A stretch of 22,851 bases of DNA, taken from contig MHPU01000040.1 of assembly GCA_001820485.1 (NCBI GenBank), positions 1 to 22,851 of the forward strand. The letters run 5' to 3'. The notes below the pieces were generated by a model. That model was not told the DNA's origin. It saw nothing but the letters and a program-made list of their open reading frames with translations, and made no database searches. Shown here one piece after another: positions 1-8,366 of the stretch. The position numbers and the translations under genes are program-made. This DNA is from Candidatus Staskawiczbacteria bacterium RIFOXYD1_FULL_32_13 (GTDB lineage: Bacteria > Patescibacteriota > Minisyncoccia > Minisyncoccales > Staskawiczbacteraceae). Each line of letters begins with the position of its first letter. Position 1 is the first letter of the stretch.

Positions 1-175
1 TATTTCTTCCATCAAAAATAAATGAAATGTTGTAGCCACTTTTTTGTTTTGCGTATTGATATAATGTTTTTAAATTATTCTGCTTATCATAATACCATCT
101 AAATATCATTTGATTTTTACTGGCATCAACTAACTTGCCATTATATGTTATTGATTTAATTTCTGCCATCATCAT
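1..175 (-). CDS. Hypothetical protein, 3' end beyond window
   Basis: The reading frame begins with three consecutive ATG codons (first at 175-173) and stays open to the left edge, giving about 58 residues that start MMMAEIKSITYNGKLVD. Its first ATG overlaps the TGA stop of the upstream hydrolase gene as ATGA, so translation is probably coupled to it. The visible part is polar, rich in Tyr, Asn and Lys, with no signal peptide, membrane segment or recognisable motif. It may act with, or be part of, the same transcript as the secreted hydrolase. I do not recognise the family. Confidence 0.6.
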   Translation of the reverse strand, partial: MMMAEIKSITYNGKLVDASKNQMIFRWYYDKQNNLKTLYQYAKQKSGYNISFIFDGRN

Positions 176-2373
176 TTTTTTCTATTTTTGTTTTTAAGCT
201 TAATTTCAGTTGTGTTTCCTGCTTTATCTGTAAGAGTAATTATATCATCTTTATCTGTAACTATGATTTCATTTGGTTTTGAGATATTATCTTTACCAGA
301 AAATTTTAAATCTTTTTTAATTGGATCAAATTCTATTATTACCTCTGGGGCAATTGTGTCTGGAGTATAATCCCCTGGATAAATTACAACTGCCTGTGAA
401 CTTGGAGTTTCTTTTATTGTTAAGGTTGTTTGACTTCCGATGTCGCCCAAATTTACTGTGCCTGTTAAGCTAGCTGTGACTGGTAAGTTGATAAAACTTT
501 CTATCTTAGTTTCGGTTGTATTTTGTATGTCTTTTACATTAATTGTATAAGTTTCTGTGCCTGTGCCTTGCATATTTATTGTATATATTTCTCCATTATC
601 AGTTGGTAAATAAATAAATTTATGTTCGCCCAGTATCTCAAAACTGGCATTGGTAATTTCATTTATAATTGATTTATCTTCTGCAAGTCCTAATTTTTTT
701 CCAAATTGATCTATAACTGTTATATCTATTGGACTAAAAACTTCAATTGCTTTTCCATTAAGCTGGCATTTAGAAACATCTTGGGTAATAATATTAAGAC
801 TTACTTGTAAATTACTGTTTGCAATAATATTAACTATTTGTTGGCGAGATCCATCTTTACTTAATAATTTGCTATGATCCCCAATTAAAGAATAAAATTT
901 ATTGCTTTGGTTTATTGGCAAATTAGTCAAGCTTTCTATTGAAACAGTGCCATCACCTGTATCTAATGTTGCTATAGAATAACTACGTGATGGCTGACCA
1001 AGCATGTTTTTACCTTTAGCTTCAATTAATTTTGTCATTGTTGCTGTTTTGCAACCATCTATAGCATATAAATCTATTCCAGCAGTTCGCAAGTCAAAGT
1101 CATCGAAATTTTGAATATGCAAATTTTCAAAGTTAGAAAATGCTGTTTGATTTAAGTTATTTTCTTGCAACATAAAAGATTTATATTCTTGATAATTTAA
1201 ATCTTTAATATCAATATTGCCACCAACTGGAACTTGAGGAAAAGTAAAAGTTTCATTGCCATAATCTATAGTTTGCAAAAAACTACCTAAATTACTGTAT
1301 AATTGCTGACTAGGCAAAAGGTCATAAACTCCAGGCATATTGGCAGATATTTTTTTCATTTCTGACTCTGATAATCCAAGCGGACCAAAATACACACCCA
1401 TATTGTCCCCCCACAACAAACCTTTTATTGCTTTTACTGATCCACTATTTGGCACTCCAACAAACACAGCTTTATTTATCTTTTGATTTACAGGATCATC
1501 TGCTACATATTTTTTAACAATTAAACCACCCATACTATGAGCTACAATATCAACTTTATCTGCACCAGTATTTTGTAAAATTTGATCTATTTTTTCTCTA
1601 AGTAAATCAGAATTTGTTTTTCCATCTGCATATTTCCCGCTCACCCCATAACGCCAATCGTAAGGAAAAGTAAAAAGTGTTTCATTTTCAATATATCCCT
1701 GCCCAATAAATTCATTTATTAAACCATCAGTGTAATCAAAATCTTCCACAAGTGGAATAATTTTTTTTCCAATTACATCTAATGTACTGACATTTGAATC
1801 TATCGGAGTTAAATCCTTATTAAAAGCCAAAGGATCCATAAAACTATCAGATAAAACAGGATTCATCATTCTTGCGATATCTGCCCACAAAAGTTCTCCA
1901 TTCTTTTCTATTTCTGTTCCTGTAATTCCCGGCACAATCAAAACTGGGGTTTTATCTGCAATCTTTTTATTATTAAATGTACAAATAATATTTGTCCAAG
2001 CTTTAGGAATTATTATTACTCCATCTGTTTGATATGCAAAAAGATTTTCAGGATCCTCACTAATACAATTTACGCTATCTAATCTAAAACCTTGCGGTAT
2101 TATTTCTGTTATTTTGTGATCATAAAAAGTAACAATACTGGTTGTATGAGAAAAAGTTAAATTCTGAGTTTGAGCTTGAATTTGTTCGCTTAATTGCCAA
2201 CCATCATAATTATTTTCTATATTAATGTTAAATAAAGCATCTTCTACTTGTGTATTTACAGTAATTGTTAAGGTGGCTTCTGGGACAGGAATCCATGCAT
2301 TGGAAAATAATGGAGAAAATAATGATAATAAAATTAATAATGATAATACTTTATTTTGAAATTGTTGCTTCAT
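172..2373 (-). CDS. Secreted LCAT/lipase-like alpha/beta hydrolase
   Basis: This 733-aa protein starts with a Sec signal peptide (residues 1-26, hydrophobic VLSLLILLSLFSPLFSNA). Residues 30-135 look like a small beta-rich domain. The hydrolase domain spans about 140-510: VLIVPGITGTE (144-154) is the oxyanion-hole region, FPYDWRYGV (236-244) is typical of the lecithin:cholesterol acyltransferase family, and AHSMGG (278-283) is the nucleophile elbow with Ser280. Asp474 (GDGTV) and His500 (GDHSKL) plausibly complete the triad. Residues 525-733 are beta-rich repeats without a visible sortase motif or C-terminal membrane anchor. The likely role is hydrolysis of lipid or other esters outside the cell, perhaps on host or environmental lipids; the substrate is unknown. 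It is larger than simple lipases because of the added beta domains. It lies 47 nt downstream of a small membrane protein gene and overlaps the next gene by ATGA. Confidence 0.8.
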   Translation of the reverse strand: MKQQFQNKVLSLLILLSLFSPLFSNAWIPVPEATLTITVNTQVEDALFNINIENNYDGWQLSEQIQAQTQNLTFSHTTSIVTFYDHKITEIIPQGFRLDSVNCISEDPENLFAYQTDGVIIIPKAWTNIICTFNNKKIADKTPVLIVPGITGTEIEKNGELLWADIARMMNPVLSDSFMDPLAFNKDLTPIDSNVSTLDVIGKKIIPLVEDFDYTDGLINEFIGQGYIENETLFTFPYDWRYGVSGKYADGKTNSDLLREKIDQILQNTGADKVDIVAHSMGGLIVKKYVADDPVNQKINKAVFVGVPNSGSVKAIKGLLWGDNMGVYFGPLGLSESEMKKISANMPGVYDLLPSQQLYSNLGSFLQTIDYGNETFTFPQVPVGGNIDIKDLNYQEYKSFMLQENNLNQTAFSNFENLHIQNFDDFDLRTAGIDLYAIDGCKTATMTKLIEAKGKNMLGQPSRSYSIATLDTGDGTVSIESLTNLPINQSNKFYSLIGDHSKLLSKDGSRQQIVNIIANSNLQVSLNIITQDVSKCQLNGKAIEVFSPIDITVIDQFGKKLGLAEDKSIINEITNASFEILGEHKFIYLPTDNGEIYTINMQGTGTETYTINVKDIQNTTETKIESFINLPVTASLTGTVNLGDIGSQTTLTIKETPSSQAVVIYPGDYTPDTIAPEVIIEFDPIKKDLKFSGKDNISKPNEIIVTDKDDIITLTDKAGNTTEIKLKNKNRKK

Positions 2374-2420
2374 AATTTTTGTTATTTAATTTTAATAGTA
2401 ATTCCAAAAATTAATAAACT

Positions 2421-2756
2421 TTACCAACCAATATTCATTTTACTAAAACCAATTGATAAAAACATAATAAAAATTAACCAAAGCAATATAATCCCAAAAA
2501 TAACAGAAAATAATTTATTTTTGATTTTCATATTAATAATAAATAATCCAAAAGCGCCAATAAATTCTACTAAAACTATAATTAAAGAAATAAATATACT
2601 AAAATCATAATTTTTAAAAAATATAGACAATAAATTTGTTTGTTCTACCCCTAAAAAAAATAATAAAAAACTTAAAATTGGACTCCATAAAATCTCGGGG
2701 ATTAAAAACATTACTCCAAAAATACCCAACCAAATCTTTTGCATTTTACTCAACAT
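2421..2756 (-). CDS. Small integral membrane protein, unknown
   Basis: This 111-aa protein is almost entirely hydrophobic, with three or four probable transmembrane segments: about 8-37 (IWLGIFGVMFLIPEILW and following), 52-75 (FSIFISLIIVLVEFIGAFGLFII) and 80-104 (LFSVIFGIILLWLIFIMFLSIGF). The connecting loops are short and hold a few Lys and Asn. It has no cysteines or conserved motif that I recognise. It precedes the secreted hydrolase gene on the same strand, so the two may share a transcript; a role in the envelope is only a guess. AT-rich codon use matches the neighbours. The 236 nt upstream hold terminator-like hairpins of the preceding operon and AT-rich sequence where a promoter probably lies. 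Confidence 0.6.
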   Translation of the reverse strand: MLSKMQKIWLGIFGVMFLIPEILWSPILSFLLFFLGVEQTNLLSIFFKNYDFSIFISLIIVLVEFIGAFGLFIINMKIKNKLFSVIFGIILLWLIFIMFLSIGFSKMNIGW

Positions 2757-2891
2757 GACTTTTAAAACTCACACAATAACATCCTTACATACTTGAGTAT
2801 TTAAGGGTATCATTTTATGGTAATTTTATTTATTTTTCTTATATTATTAATTTGATTGTTTTATTTTACCACTTTTGATAAATAAAAAACA

Positions 2892-2952
2892 ACATAACCT
2901 GTGCAAAACTTTTTTCAAACAAAAAAAGCCAATGGTGAAATCCCCCACCAGC
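2892..2952 (+). repeat. Left copy of diverged direct repeat flanking RM operon
   Basis: The copy begins ACATAACCTG (2892-2901) and ends CCCCACCAGC (2943-2952). The same two 10-mers, in the same order and orientation and 44 rather than 41 bases apart, occur at 7911-7974 on the other side of the restriction-modification operon. The interiors have diverged, but each keeps a TGGTG segment able to pair with the terminal CACCA. Confidence 0.5.
2921..2952 (-). terminator. Intrinsic terminator of the mod-res operon
   Basis: Read on the minus strand, TGGTG (2950-2946) pairs with CACCA (2937-2933), and TTGGC then seven T residues (2927-2921) follow. It lies about 40 nt past the Res stop. A second GC-rich hairpin, CGGCTCA/TGAGCCG (2967-2986), sits directly after the stop and is followed by a shorter T run, so termination may use both. 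Confidence 0.6.
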
Positions 2953-2992
2953 TTTCAAAAATCCATCGGCTCAACCCGCTGAGCCGTTAAAA

Positions 2993-5218
2993 CTAACTAA
3001 ACAATTCTAAATCACTCCAATTATCGAAATTATTTTTATCAAATTCTTCGCCAGACTTATCGAAATAAATCCACTTTCCATCATAATTTCTTGTGTCTGT
3101 ATTCGCGACTATTCCACCAAATAATTTATTACCTTTTTTATTTTCAATTTTAATATAGTCATGCAATCCATCAGATTTTTCTTTAAAATCACCTAAGTGC
3201 GTTCCGTGTGGATCAAATAGACCAATTTTACCATTTTTCATCTTCACAACAAAATCAACATAAAATGGATGTTTTTCTGTTTCACTATACGGCACAGCAA
3301 AAAATGTCATATCTCTATCGCCATTTTTAAACCACCAATCAATATTGTTCTGCTTATCTAAAAAATCAGCAAACTTTTTTTCTAATTCCGATTTATATTT
3401 AACATAATATGGAGTCATTACTGATTTTTTTCTATCCTCTGAAATGTAATCCTCGCTAAAAGATAATTTTTCTGGTACATTCCAATTCTCAAAAAGTTTT
3501 AATTCCTTTTCCCTTTTTTCAACCTCGTCTTTATAGACTTTTTTTGTTGCTTCAATAACATTTGAAAAATGCTCAGTATTTCCTTTAGCCAAAACAATAT
3601 CTTCGCCATCTCCAAACTCCATTTTCATTTCTTTTTCAAAATACCTCAAAATTCCCTCTTCAACATTACCCACAGACCTATCTTCTGGGTAAAAAGAAGT
3701 TGGACCAGCTTGTACTCTTTCCCTAACAAAATAATCAAAATATTTTTTTAAATCAAACCCGCCCAAATTAATTGATTTGTCACCAATAAAAGTTTTTCCA
3801 GCCAAACTATCGGCACTTTCAGCTGTCGCATCTGCAATAATTTTTATATCAATTTTTTTGGCATTTTTATCAATTCTGGTTTTTAGTTTATATTTCTTTG
3901 CTTCCTCAATAAACATATTTATAAACATTGGCTTTATTCTAGTTTTCTCTCTGTGCCTTACAGAATAACAAGAAAGTAAATCAACTGGCTCATATTTTTC
4001 TATTCTTCTGCTTGAATTAACAGTAATATAACCTCTTGCAATATCCTCTTTTATTTCTACATTTTCAATATTTGTAAAAACATAACCATAATTTAAAACA
4101 TCACTTTTGTAATGTCCTTTTTCAGGTTCTGGCATTCTCATTATTCTACCAACTGTTTGTATTGAAAAAATTGGATCATGCCAATTTCTAAATAAAACTA
4201 AAATTTGAGCTCTTGGACAATCCCAGCCCAAAGCAATCGCCTGTTTAAAAATCAAAACCTCAACTTCGCTGTCTTGTTTTTCTACATCTTCCTTGTTTAT
4301 ATGTTCACCTGAAAGCCAAATCGCCAATTTATTATTTCCCTTTTCTGTTGTAATTTTATATTTATCCTTTAAAATAGCAATTACTCTTTCTTTTGCCCTG
4401 TCTTCTAAACTTCCCACTCTATCTGGCAACTGAATCAACACTAACGGATTTATATTTGTACCCTCTTTTTTATAAGCATTTAAAATTTCTTGCCTTTTTA
4501 TCATTGCTTTTTCAATAACTAATTCATCGCTGGCTTTTTCTAGTTCACTTTTAACTTTTCCACCTTTTTCAATATTTTTGCAATCATCATTTAAAATAAC
4601 AGCTTTTTTAATCATCCCCTGAATTTTAACTTCTTCAATCTGCACAACAACTTTTTCGTCTTCATCGCTTATTGTTGGAGTAGCTGAAACTTCAACTGTT
4701 ATTTTTGGATTTATCATTCTAATCAATCCTTGGGAAATTTCACTTGTTGCGTGGTGATGTGCCTCATCAATTATCAAAACAATTTCCAAACCCTCCTCTT
4801 TTGTCCTTTCCAAAACCTTTGACAAATTAAATTCTTGTTCGTTATCTCTAATATAAATATTATCTGTTCTATTTATACTTTCCCAATTAAAAAATAAAAT
4901 TTCATTTAAATCAATTTTTCGGTCATCTAAATCTTCAAAATTAGAACATTTTAAAGCTCTACTTGTTTCAAAATAATTTTCTAATTTATCTTTGCTTTGT
5001 GTGTGTAATTGCCTTGGAGCAGCCCAAATAAAACTTAATTGTTGCTTAATCTCTTTATCATCAACTAATCTTTTTAAAAACTCAGCCATCATTATAGTTT
5101 TGCCTGATCCTGTCGGTGCTTTAAAAACAAGCTTTTTATTTCCCGCGTACTCCAAAAGCTTTTTCGCTTTTTCAAGCAATTCGTCAATTGCATTCTCTTG
5201 ATAAATTTTTAATTGCAT
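2993..5218 (-). CDS. Type III restriction-like DEAD/DEAH helicase-nuclease (Res)
   Basis: This 741-aa superfamily 2 enzyme has the expected motifs in order: Walker A APTGSGKT (34-41), DEAH (151-154), SATPT (178-182), GWDCPRA (331-337) and VGRIMRMP (356-363). These match the ATP-driven motor of type III restriction subunits. The C-terminal part resembles their PD-(D/E)XK nuclease: Asp655 in YVDFVV, then LFDPHG at 667-672. Canonical members have an acidic residue, one residue, then Lys; here that position reads D-P-H, so catalysis may be altered or lost. The gene lies 3 nt after the DUF3800 gene, which lies 3 nt after the methylase, so the three are surely one operon. The family translocates along or switches on DNA and cuts when two sites meet. 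It could instead act as a helicase only. Confidence 0.85.
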   Translation of the reverse strand: MQLKIYQENAIDELLEKAKKLLEYAGNKKLVFKAPTGSGKTIMMAEFLKRLVDDKEIKQQLSFIWAAPRQLHTQSKDKLENYFETSRALKCSNFEDLDDRKIDLNEILFFNWESINRTDNIYIRDNEQEFNLSKVLERTKEEGLEIVLIIDEAHHHATSEISQGLIRMINPKITVEVSATPTISDEDEKVVVQIEEVKIQGMIKKAVILNDDCKNIEKGGKVKSELEKASDELVIEKAMIKRQEILNAYKKEGTNINPLVLIQLPDRVGSLEDRAKERVIAILKDKYKITTEKGNNKLAIWLSGEHINKEDVEKQDSEVEVLIFKQAIALGWDCPRAQILVLFRNWHDPIFSIQTVGRIMRMPEPEKGHYKSDVLNYGYVFTNIENVEIKEDIARGYITVNSSRRIEKYEPVDLLSCYSVRHREKTRIKPMFINMFIEEAKKYKLKTRIDKNAKKIDIKIIADATAESADSLAGKTFIGDKSINLGGFDLKKYFDYFVRERVQAGPTSFYPEDRSVGNVEEGILRYFEKEMKMEFGDGEDIVLAKGNTEHFSNVIEATKKVYKDEVEKREKELKLFENWNVPEKLSFSEDYISEDRKKSVMTPYYVKYKSELEKKFADFLDKQNNIDWWFKNGDRDMTFFAVPYSETEKHPFYVDFVVKMKNGKIGLFDPHGTHLGDFKEKSDGLHDYIKIENKKGNKLFGGIVANTDTRNYDGKWIYFDKSGEEFDKNNFDNWSDLELFS

Positions 5219-5221
5219 ATA

Positions 5222-6142
5222 TTAAAATAATGTTAAATTACTATTTTGTGCTAATTTTTGATCGTATGTTAATCTATCGCAATAAAACCCTCCACGCTTT
5301 TTAATGCTTTCGATATTATCGCTTAAAAATTCTTCTTTTGTTATGTCACTCGGTGTCGGGAAAAATTGAATGCAAAACCTCTTCCAATATTTACTATTTA
5401 TATTACTTGCCCTTTTTTGATTATTAAACCTCTCAACAATATCTATAAAGCTTTCAACACATTTTCTTTGACCGTATTGATTTTTACCCGGCTCAGCAAA
5501 ACTCAATCGCACAGAACCCAATAAAATATCTACTGCTTGGATAAAATTAGAAAATTCAGAATTGGATTCTTTTTCGGCGGAATTTAATGGAAAGATATTT
5601 TTATGATTTATTTCATGCAAAAATTTATTATCAAAAAAATAGTTACTAATCCATTCAATTTTTTCTTTCCGGCCATCGTCATGTCTTCCTTCATCAAAAA
5701 ATATATGACTAACTACATCGATATTAAACCACCTTATTGATGATTTCAAGCCAATCTCGAAAAATCTAAGATACAATTTTTTATCAAATTCTCTATTCCA
5801 AAAATTTTTAATATTATTTTTGTCTGCCCCAAAAAAATAAAACTTTACAAAATCTTTTTCTAAGCACTCTCTCAAAAAATACAACCATTCAATTGCTATT
5901 TTAGTATCAATCCCATGTGGCGAGTCTGGGCGATGATATAAATCGTGAAAATGTATCTCCTCAAAACCCTTATTGTATTTTTGTTTAATATCTTTTAAAT
6001 TGTCTAAAATTTTTCTACCATATTCATTGCGAACGAATAAAAAACCATGATATAAGAAATTAGACTTATTGCACTCAGACTCGTCATGAAATAAAGCAAA
6101 TCTAGAAACGCCATCATTTTCAAAACCAAATAAATCTTTCAT
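5222..6142 (-). CDS. DUF3800 domain protein inside RM operon
   Basis: This 306-aa protein shows the DUF3800 pattern. An N-terminal strand carries HDESE (residues 19-23), followed by a strand with GFLFVRNEYGR; mid-protein VSHIFFDEGRHD supplies a second acidic cluster, and the C-terminal FIQAVDILLGSVR carries the conserved Q-x-x-D. The spaced acidic residues resemble an RNase H-like fold, so nuclease activity is plausible but unproven for the family. The gene sits exactly between mod and res with 3-nt gaps each side, unlike the usual two-gene type III system. An N-terminal His-Asp-Glu-Ser in place of the usual Asp-Glu-Ser-Gly is a small deviation. It could be an extra effector, a modulator of Res, or a passenger. 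There is no signal peptide or membrane segment. Confidence 0.8.
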   Translation of the reverse strand: MKDLFGFENDGVSRFALFHDESECNKSNFLYHGFLFVRNEYGRKILDNLKDIKQKYNKGFEEIHFHDLYHRPDSPHGIDTKIAIEWLYFLRECLEKDFVKFYFFGADKNNIKNFWNREFDKKLYLRFFEIGLKSSIRWFNIDVVSHIFFDEGRHDDGRKEKIEWISNYFFDNKFLHEINHKNIFPLNSAEKESNSEFSNFIQAVDILLGSVRLSFAEPGKNQYGQRKCVESFIDIVERFNNQKRASNINSKYWKRFCIQFFPTPSDITKEEFLSDNIESIKKRGGFYCDRLTYDQKLAQNSNLTLF

Positions 6143-6145
6143 GCT

Positions 6146-7822
6146 TTATTTAAAAATTCTTCGATAAACCCTTAGAATTGCTTCGGGAATTGGAGATATT
6201 TTTATTTTTTGTTTTACATCTTCAAAATCTTCAGAAAAATCCTCGTCGGTTAGCGAAAAAACATAGACACTAATACTTCCCTTTATATCTTTGATTGCTT
6301 TTTTAAAATCCTCAATTGCCGACTGATCAAAAATTATCCCAGTATAATATTTGGTATTTTTAAAAATTTTAAAATCCTCATCACCTTTTACCATTTCAAA
6401 AGTTTCTTCTTTTATGCAAAGCATTTCCGTCACCTCTTTTGTCAATTTAATTTTATTTCTATCGTTTGACTCTGCATCCACAAACTCCGTTTTAAAATAC
6501 TTTAAATTTCCGCCAAGACCAGCTATATTTTCTATTTTTGTGTTTTTATAGCCTTTAATCACTTTTTCAATACGAGGATATGTAACTTCTTCACAAATTT
6601 TGTTTTCGTTGTTTGTGCAAAGTATAAATTGTCTTTGTCCTTCATCCTCTTTATTCATTTCAAAAACTGCATGTCCGGTAGTTCCTGAACCAGCAAAAAA
6701 ATCAAGTACAGTACTTTTCGGCGATGTGGCAATCTTCAAAATATCAATAATAGCGAATAATGACTTTGGAAAATTAAAAGTATTTGATCCCAAAATACTA
6801 TTCAGTAATTGCGTACCATAACGAGTAGCATTATATTGGGGTTTAATCCAATGCGTTTTAATAGATTGTTTTTCGCGATATTTTCGATAAATAACATAAC
6901 AGCCATCTTCATTTTTTGCTACAAATTGTCCATTTTCAAGATTAGTCTGAAAAGTTCCTTTACTAGTATTCCATGTGCGTTCCTCTCCTTTTTTTGTAAT
7001 TGGATAAACCGAAATTGATCCAGAGTGTTTTTCTAATGAAATAATTTTACAATCTTTACTAACATAAATTGGATACCAAGATGTTGGATTATTAACTCTC
7101 AAGCTTACTGACCCGCCACCAAGTCGAATATTATTTTCAAGACGATATTTTCCATATTCATCCTCTAAATCGAAAGATGCTTGCACACCAGAATCAAGTG
7201 GAACCATATTTACAGTACATTTGGTCTTATCTTTAGCATAAAATAACACATATTCACAGGTAGGATTAAATCCTTTTACAAACTGCCGTCCTTCCGCCTT
7301 ATGAACAACTGTAACGATGGCAAGTCTATTGTCTTCGCCGAAAATTTCGTCAACCATCAAACCTAATGAAAAAAGTTCGTAATGATCGATAGCTACAGCG
7401 AGTATACCATTTTGAGACAAGAGATTCTTCGCCAATTTTAATCTAGAGTGCATAAATGAAAGCCATTTTGAATGACGAAACGGATCTTCATTATCGATAA
7501 ATGAATTATTGTAAAGCCAATCCTTAGCGCCCGTATTATATGGTGGATCAATATAGATAAGATCAATTTTTCCTTTGTGTGTGTAATTTAAAACCGAAAG
7601 TGCATGATAATTATCTCCCTCAATTAATAAATTCATTGGCTTGTCTTTATCAGTAATTATTTCTTTGCTTTTCACTTCTTTCAACACTGGCAATTTTGCT
7701 TTGCACATCTCAACAACCTCCTCTGGCTTTTCTTCCCAAACTAGACCATACTTTTTCTTTTTCTTTAATTCCTTTTTCAATCGCCCAACTTCCAATTTTA
7801 ATTTTTCTACTTCTCTTTCCAT
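6146..7822 (-). CDS. Type III site-specific DNA methyltransferase (Mod)
   Basis: This 558-aa beta-class amino-methyltransferase has catalytic motif IV DPPYNTG (92-98), followed much later by the S-adenosylmethionine-binding motif FFAGSGTTGHA (375-385). The segment between (about 160-350) is the likely target-recognition domain. Residues 1-25 form a Lys/Glu-rich coiled coil, and a further domain follows from about 400 to the end. DPPY in type III Mod proteins usually means N6-adenine methylation; the recognition sequence cannot be read from the protein. It is the first gene of the operon with the DUF3800 and Res genes. No Shine-Dalgarno sequence precedes the ATG. In type III systems Mod also forms the complex with Res that recognises DNA. 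Confidence 0.9.
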   Translation of the reverse strand: MEREVEKLKLEVGRLKKELKKKKKYGLVWEEKPEEVVEMCKAKLPVLKEVKSKEIITDKDKPMNLLIEGDNYHALSVLNYTHKGKIDLIYIDPPYNTGAKDWLYNNSFIDNEDPFRHSKWLSFMHSRLKLAKNLLSQNGILAVAIDHYELFSLGLMVDEIFGEDNRLAIVTVVHKAEGRQFVKGFNPTCEYVLFYAKDKTKCTVNMVPLDSGVQASFDLEDEYGKYRLENNIRLGGGSVSLRVNNPTSWYPIYVSKDCKIISLEKHSGSISVYPITKKGEERTWNTSKGTFQTNLENGQFVAKNEDGCYVIYRKYREKQSIKTHWIKPQYNATRYGTQLLNSILGSNTFNFPKSLFAIIDILKIATSPKSTVLDFFAGSGTTGHAVFEMNKEDEGQRQFILCTNNENKICEEVTYPRIEKVIKGYKNTKIENIAGLGGNLKYFKTEFVDAESNDRNKIKLTKEVTEMLCIKEETFEMVKGDEDFKIFKNTKYYTGIIFDQSAIEDFKKAIKDIKGSISVYVFSLTDEDFSEDFEDVKQKIKISPIPEAILRVYRRIFK

Positions 7823-7910
7823 TTATTTTTTTATGCAAACAAAAAGACCTCAAAAGAAGCCAAGTTTTCCTTTTCCAAAAAAGGTTTTAAATTATTTTGA
7901 TTTTTGTTTG

Positions 7911-7974
7911 ACATAACCTGAACAGTTTTAATGCCACTTTTTGCTGGTGTGCAAACATAAAGCTCCCCACCAGC
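7911..7974 (+). repeat. Right copy of diverged direct repeat flanking RM operon
   Basis: It begins ACATAACCTG (7911-7920) and ends CCCCACCAGC (7965-7974), matching the copy at 2892-2952. It contains a 7-bp hairpin, GCTGGTG/CACCAGC. It overlaps the left arm of the ACCTGAACAGT inverted repeat. Confidence 0.5.
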
Positions 7975-8021
7975 GATGGCTTGCGCCACCCACACGCCTT
8001 TCGACGTATGACTGTTCAGGT
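7916..8021. repeat. 11-bp inverted repeat pair, possible MITE-like element
   Basis: The perfect arms ACCTGAACAGT (7916-7926) and ACTGTTCAGGT (8011-8021) bound a 106-bp unit. A further ACCTGAACAG copy lies at 8045-8054. The unit could be a miniature transposable element, a set of operator sites or a structured leader for mod. No target-site duplication is evident at its ends. Confidence 0.4.
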
Positions 8022-8309
8022 ACTCTGGATGGAGAGCTTAATATACCTGAACAGAATTTTCTTGCCATGCTCGGAAATTAAAAAATTTTCGAGTTTAGGC
8101 AATCAATATTTAATTTTACGAATTTTGCCAACAAAAACAAATTTACCGACAATTTTATATTACTCCAAAATTTCCTTTCCTGCAACCACAATAATAAAAA
8201 ACGATACAAAAAATATGTATATTAATTCAGCCATAGCATTGCTAATATATACTGAATCAAAACAAAAAACTACACCGCACTTTTGTCACGGTCGTATTAA
8301 AAACGCTAG

Positions 8310-8336
8310 GTAATAAAAAACGAGCAAAATGCTCGT
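8310..8336 (-). terminator. Intrinsic terminator of the toxin-antitoxin operon
   Basis: A perfect 7-bp stem, ACGAGCA/TGCTCGT with a 3-nt loop (8320-8336), is followed on the minus strand by a T-rich run (complement of AATAAAAA). It lies about 30 nt past the toxin stop codon at 8367. Confidence 0.75.
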
Positions 8337-8366
8337 AATTTTTGACATAAATTTTTACAATTATTT

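Larger units (their letters stand above)
7823..8366. other. Structured non-coding region upstream of mod
   Basis: These 544 bases hold no convincing gene. The part at 7911-8104 is full of inverted repeats: ACCTGAACAGT (7916-7926) against ACTGTTCAGGT (8011-8021), with a third ACCTGAACAG at 8045-8054; GCTGGTG (7943-7949) against CACCAGC (7968-7974); and a hairpin at 8071-8104 built from TTGCC/GGCAA, CTCG/CGAG and AAATT/AATTT. The part at 7970-8040 is locally G+C-rich. The rest (8105-8319) is AT-rich, with only a 24-codon minus-strand hydrophobic frame. The promoter for the mod operon must lie here, but I cannot pick a clear -35/-10. Confidence 0.6.

Noticed and set aside
8160..8234. 24-aa minus-strand hydrophobic peptide (MAELIYIFFVSFF...)
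   Set aside because: A type I toxin-like peptide was considered, but there is no ribosome site, promoter or antisense RNA signal, and short hydrophobic frames are common in AT-rich DNA.
7981..8313. 110-aa plus-strand frame in the mod-upstream region
   Set aside because: It has no start signal, runs through hairpins, and the residue pattern is irregular with no domain.
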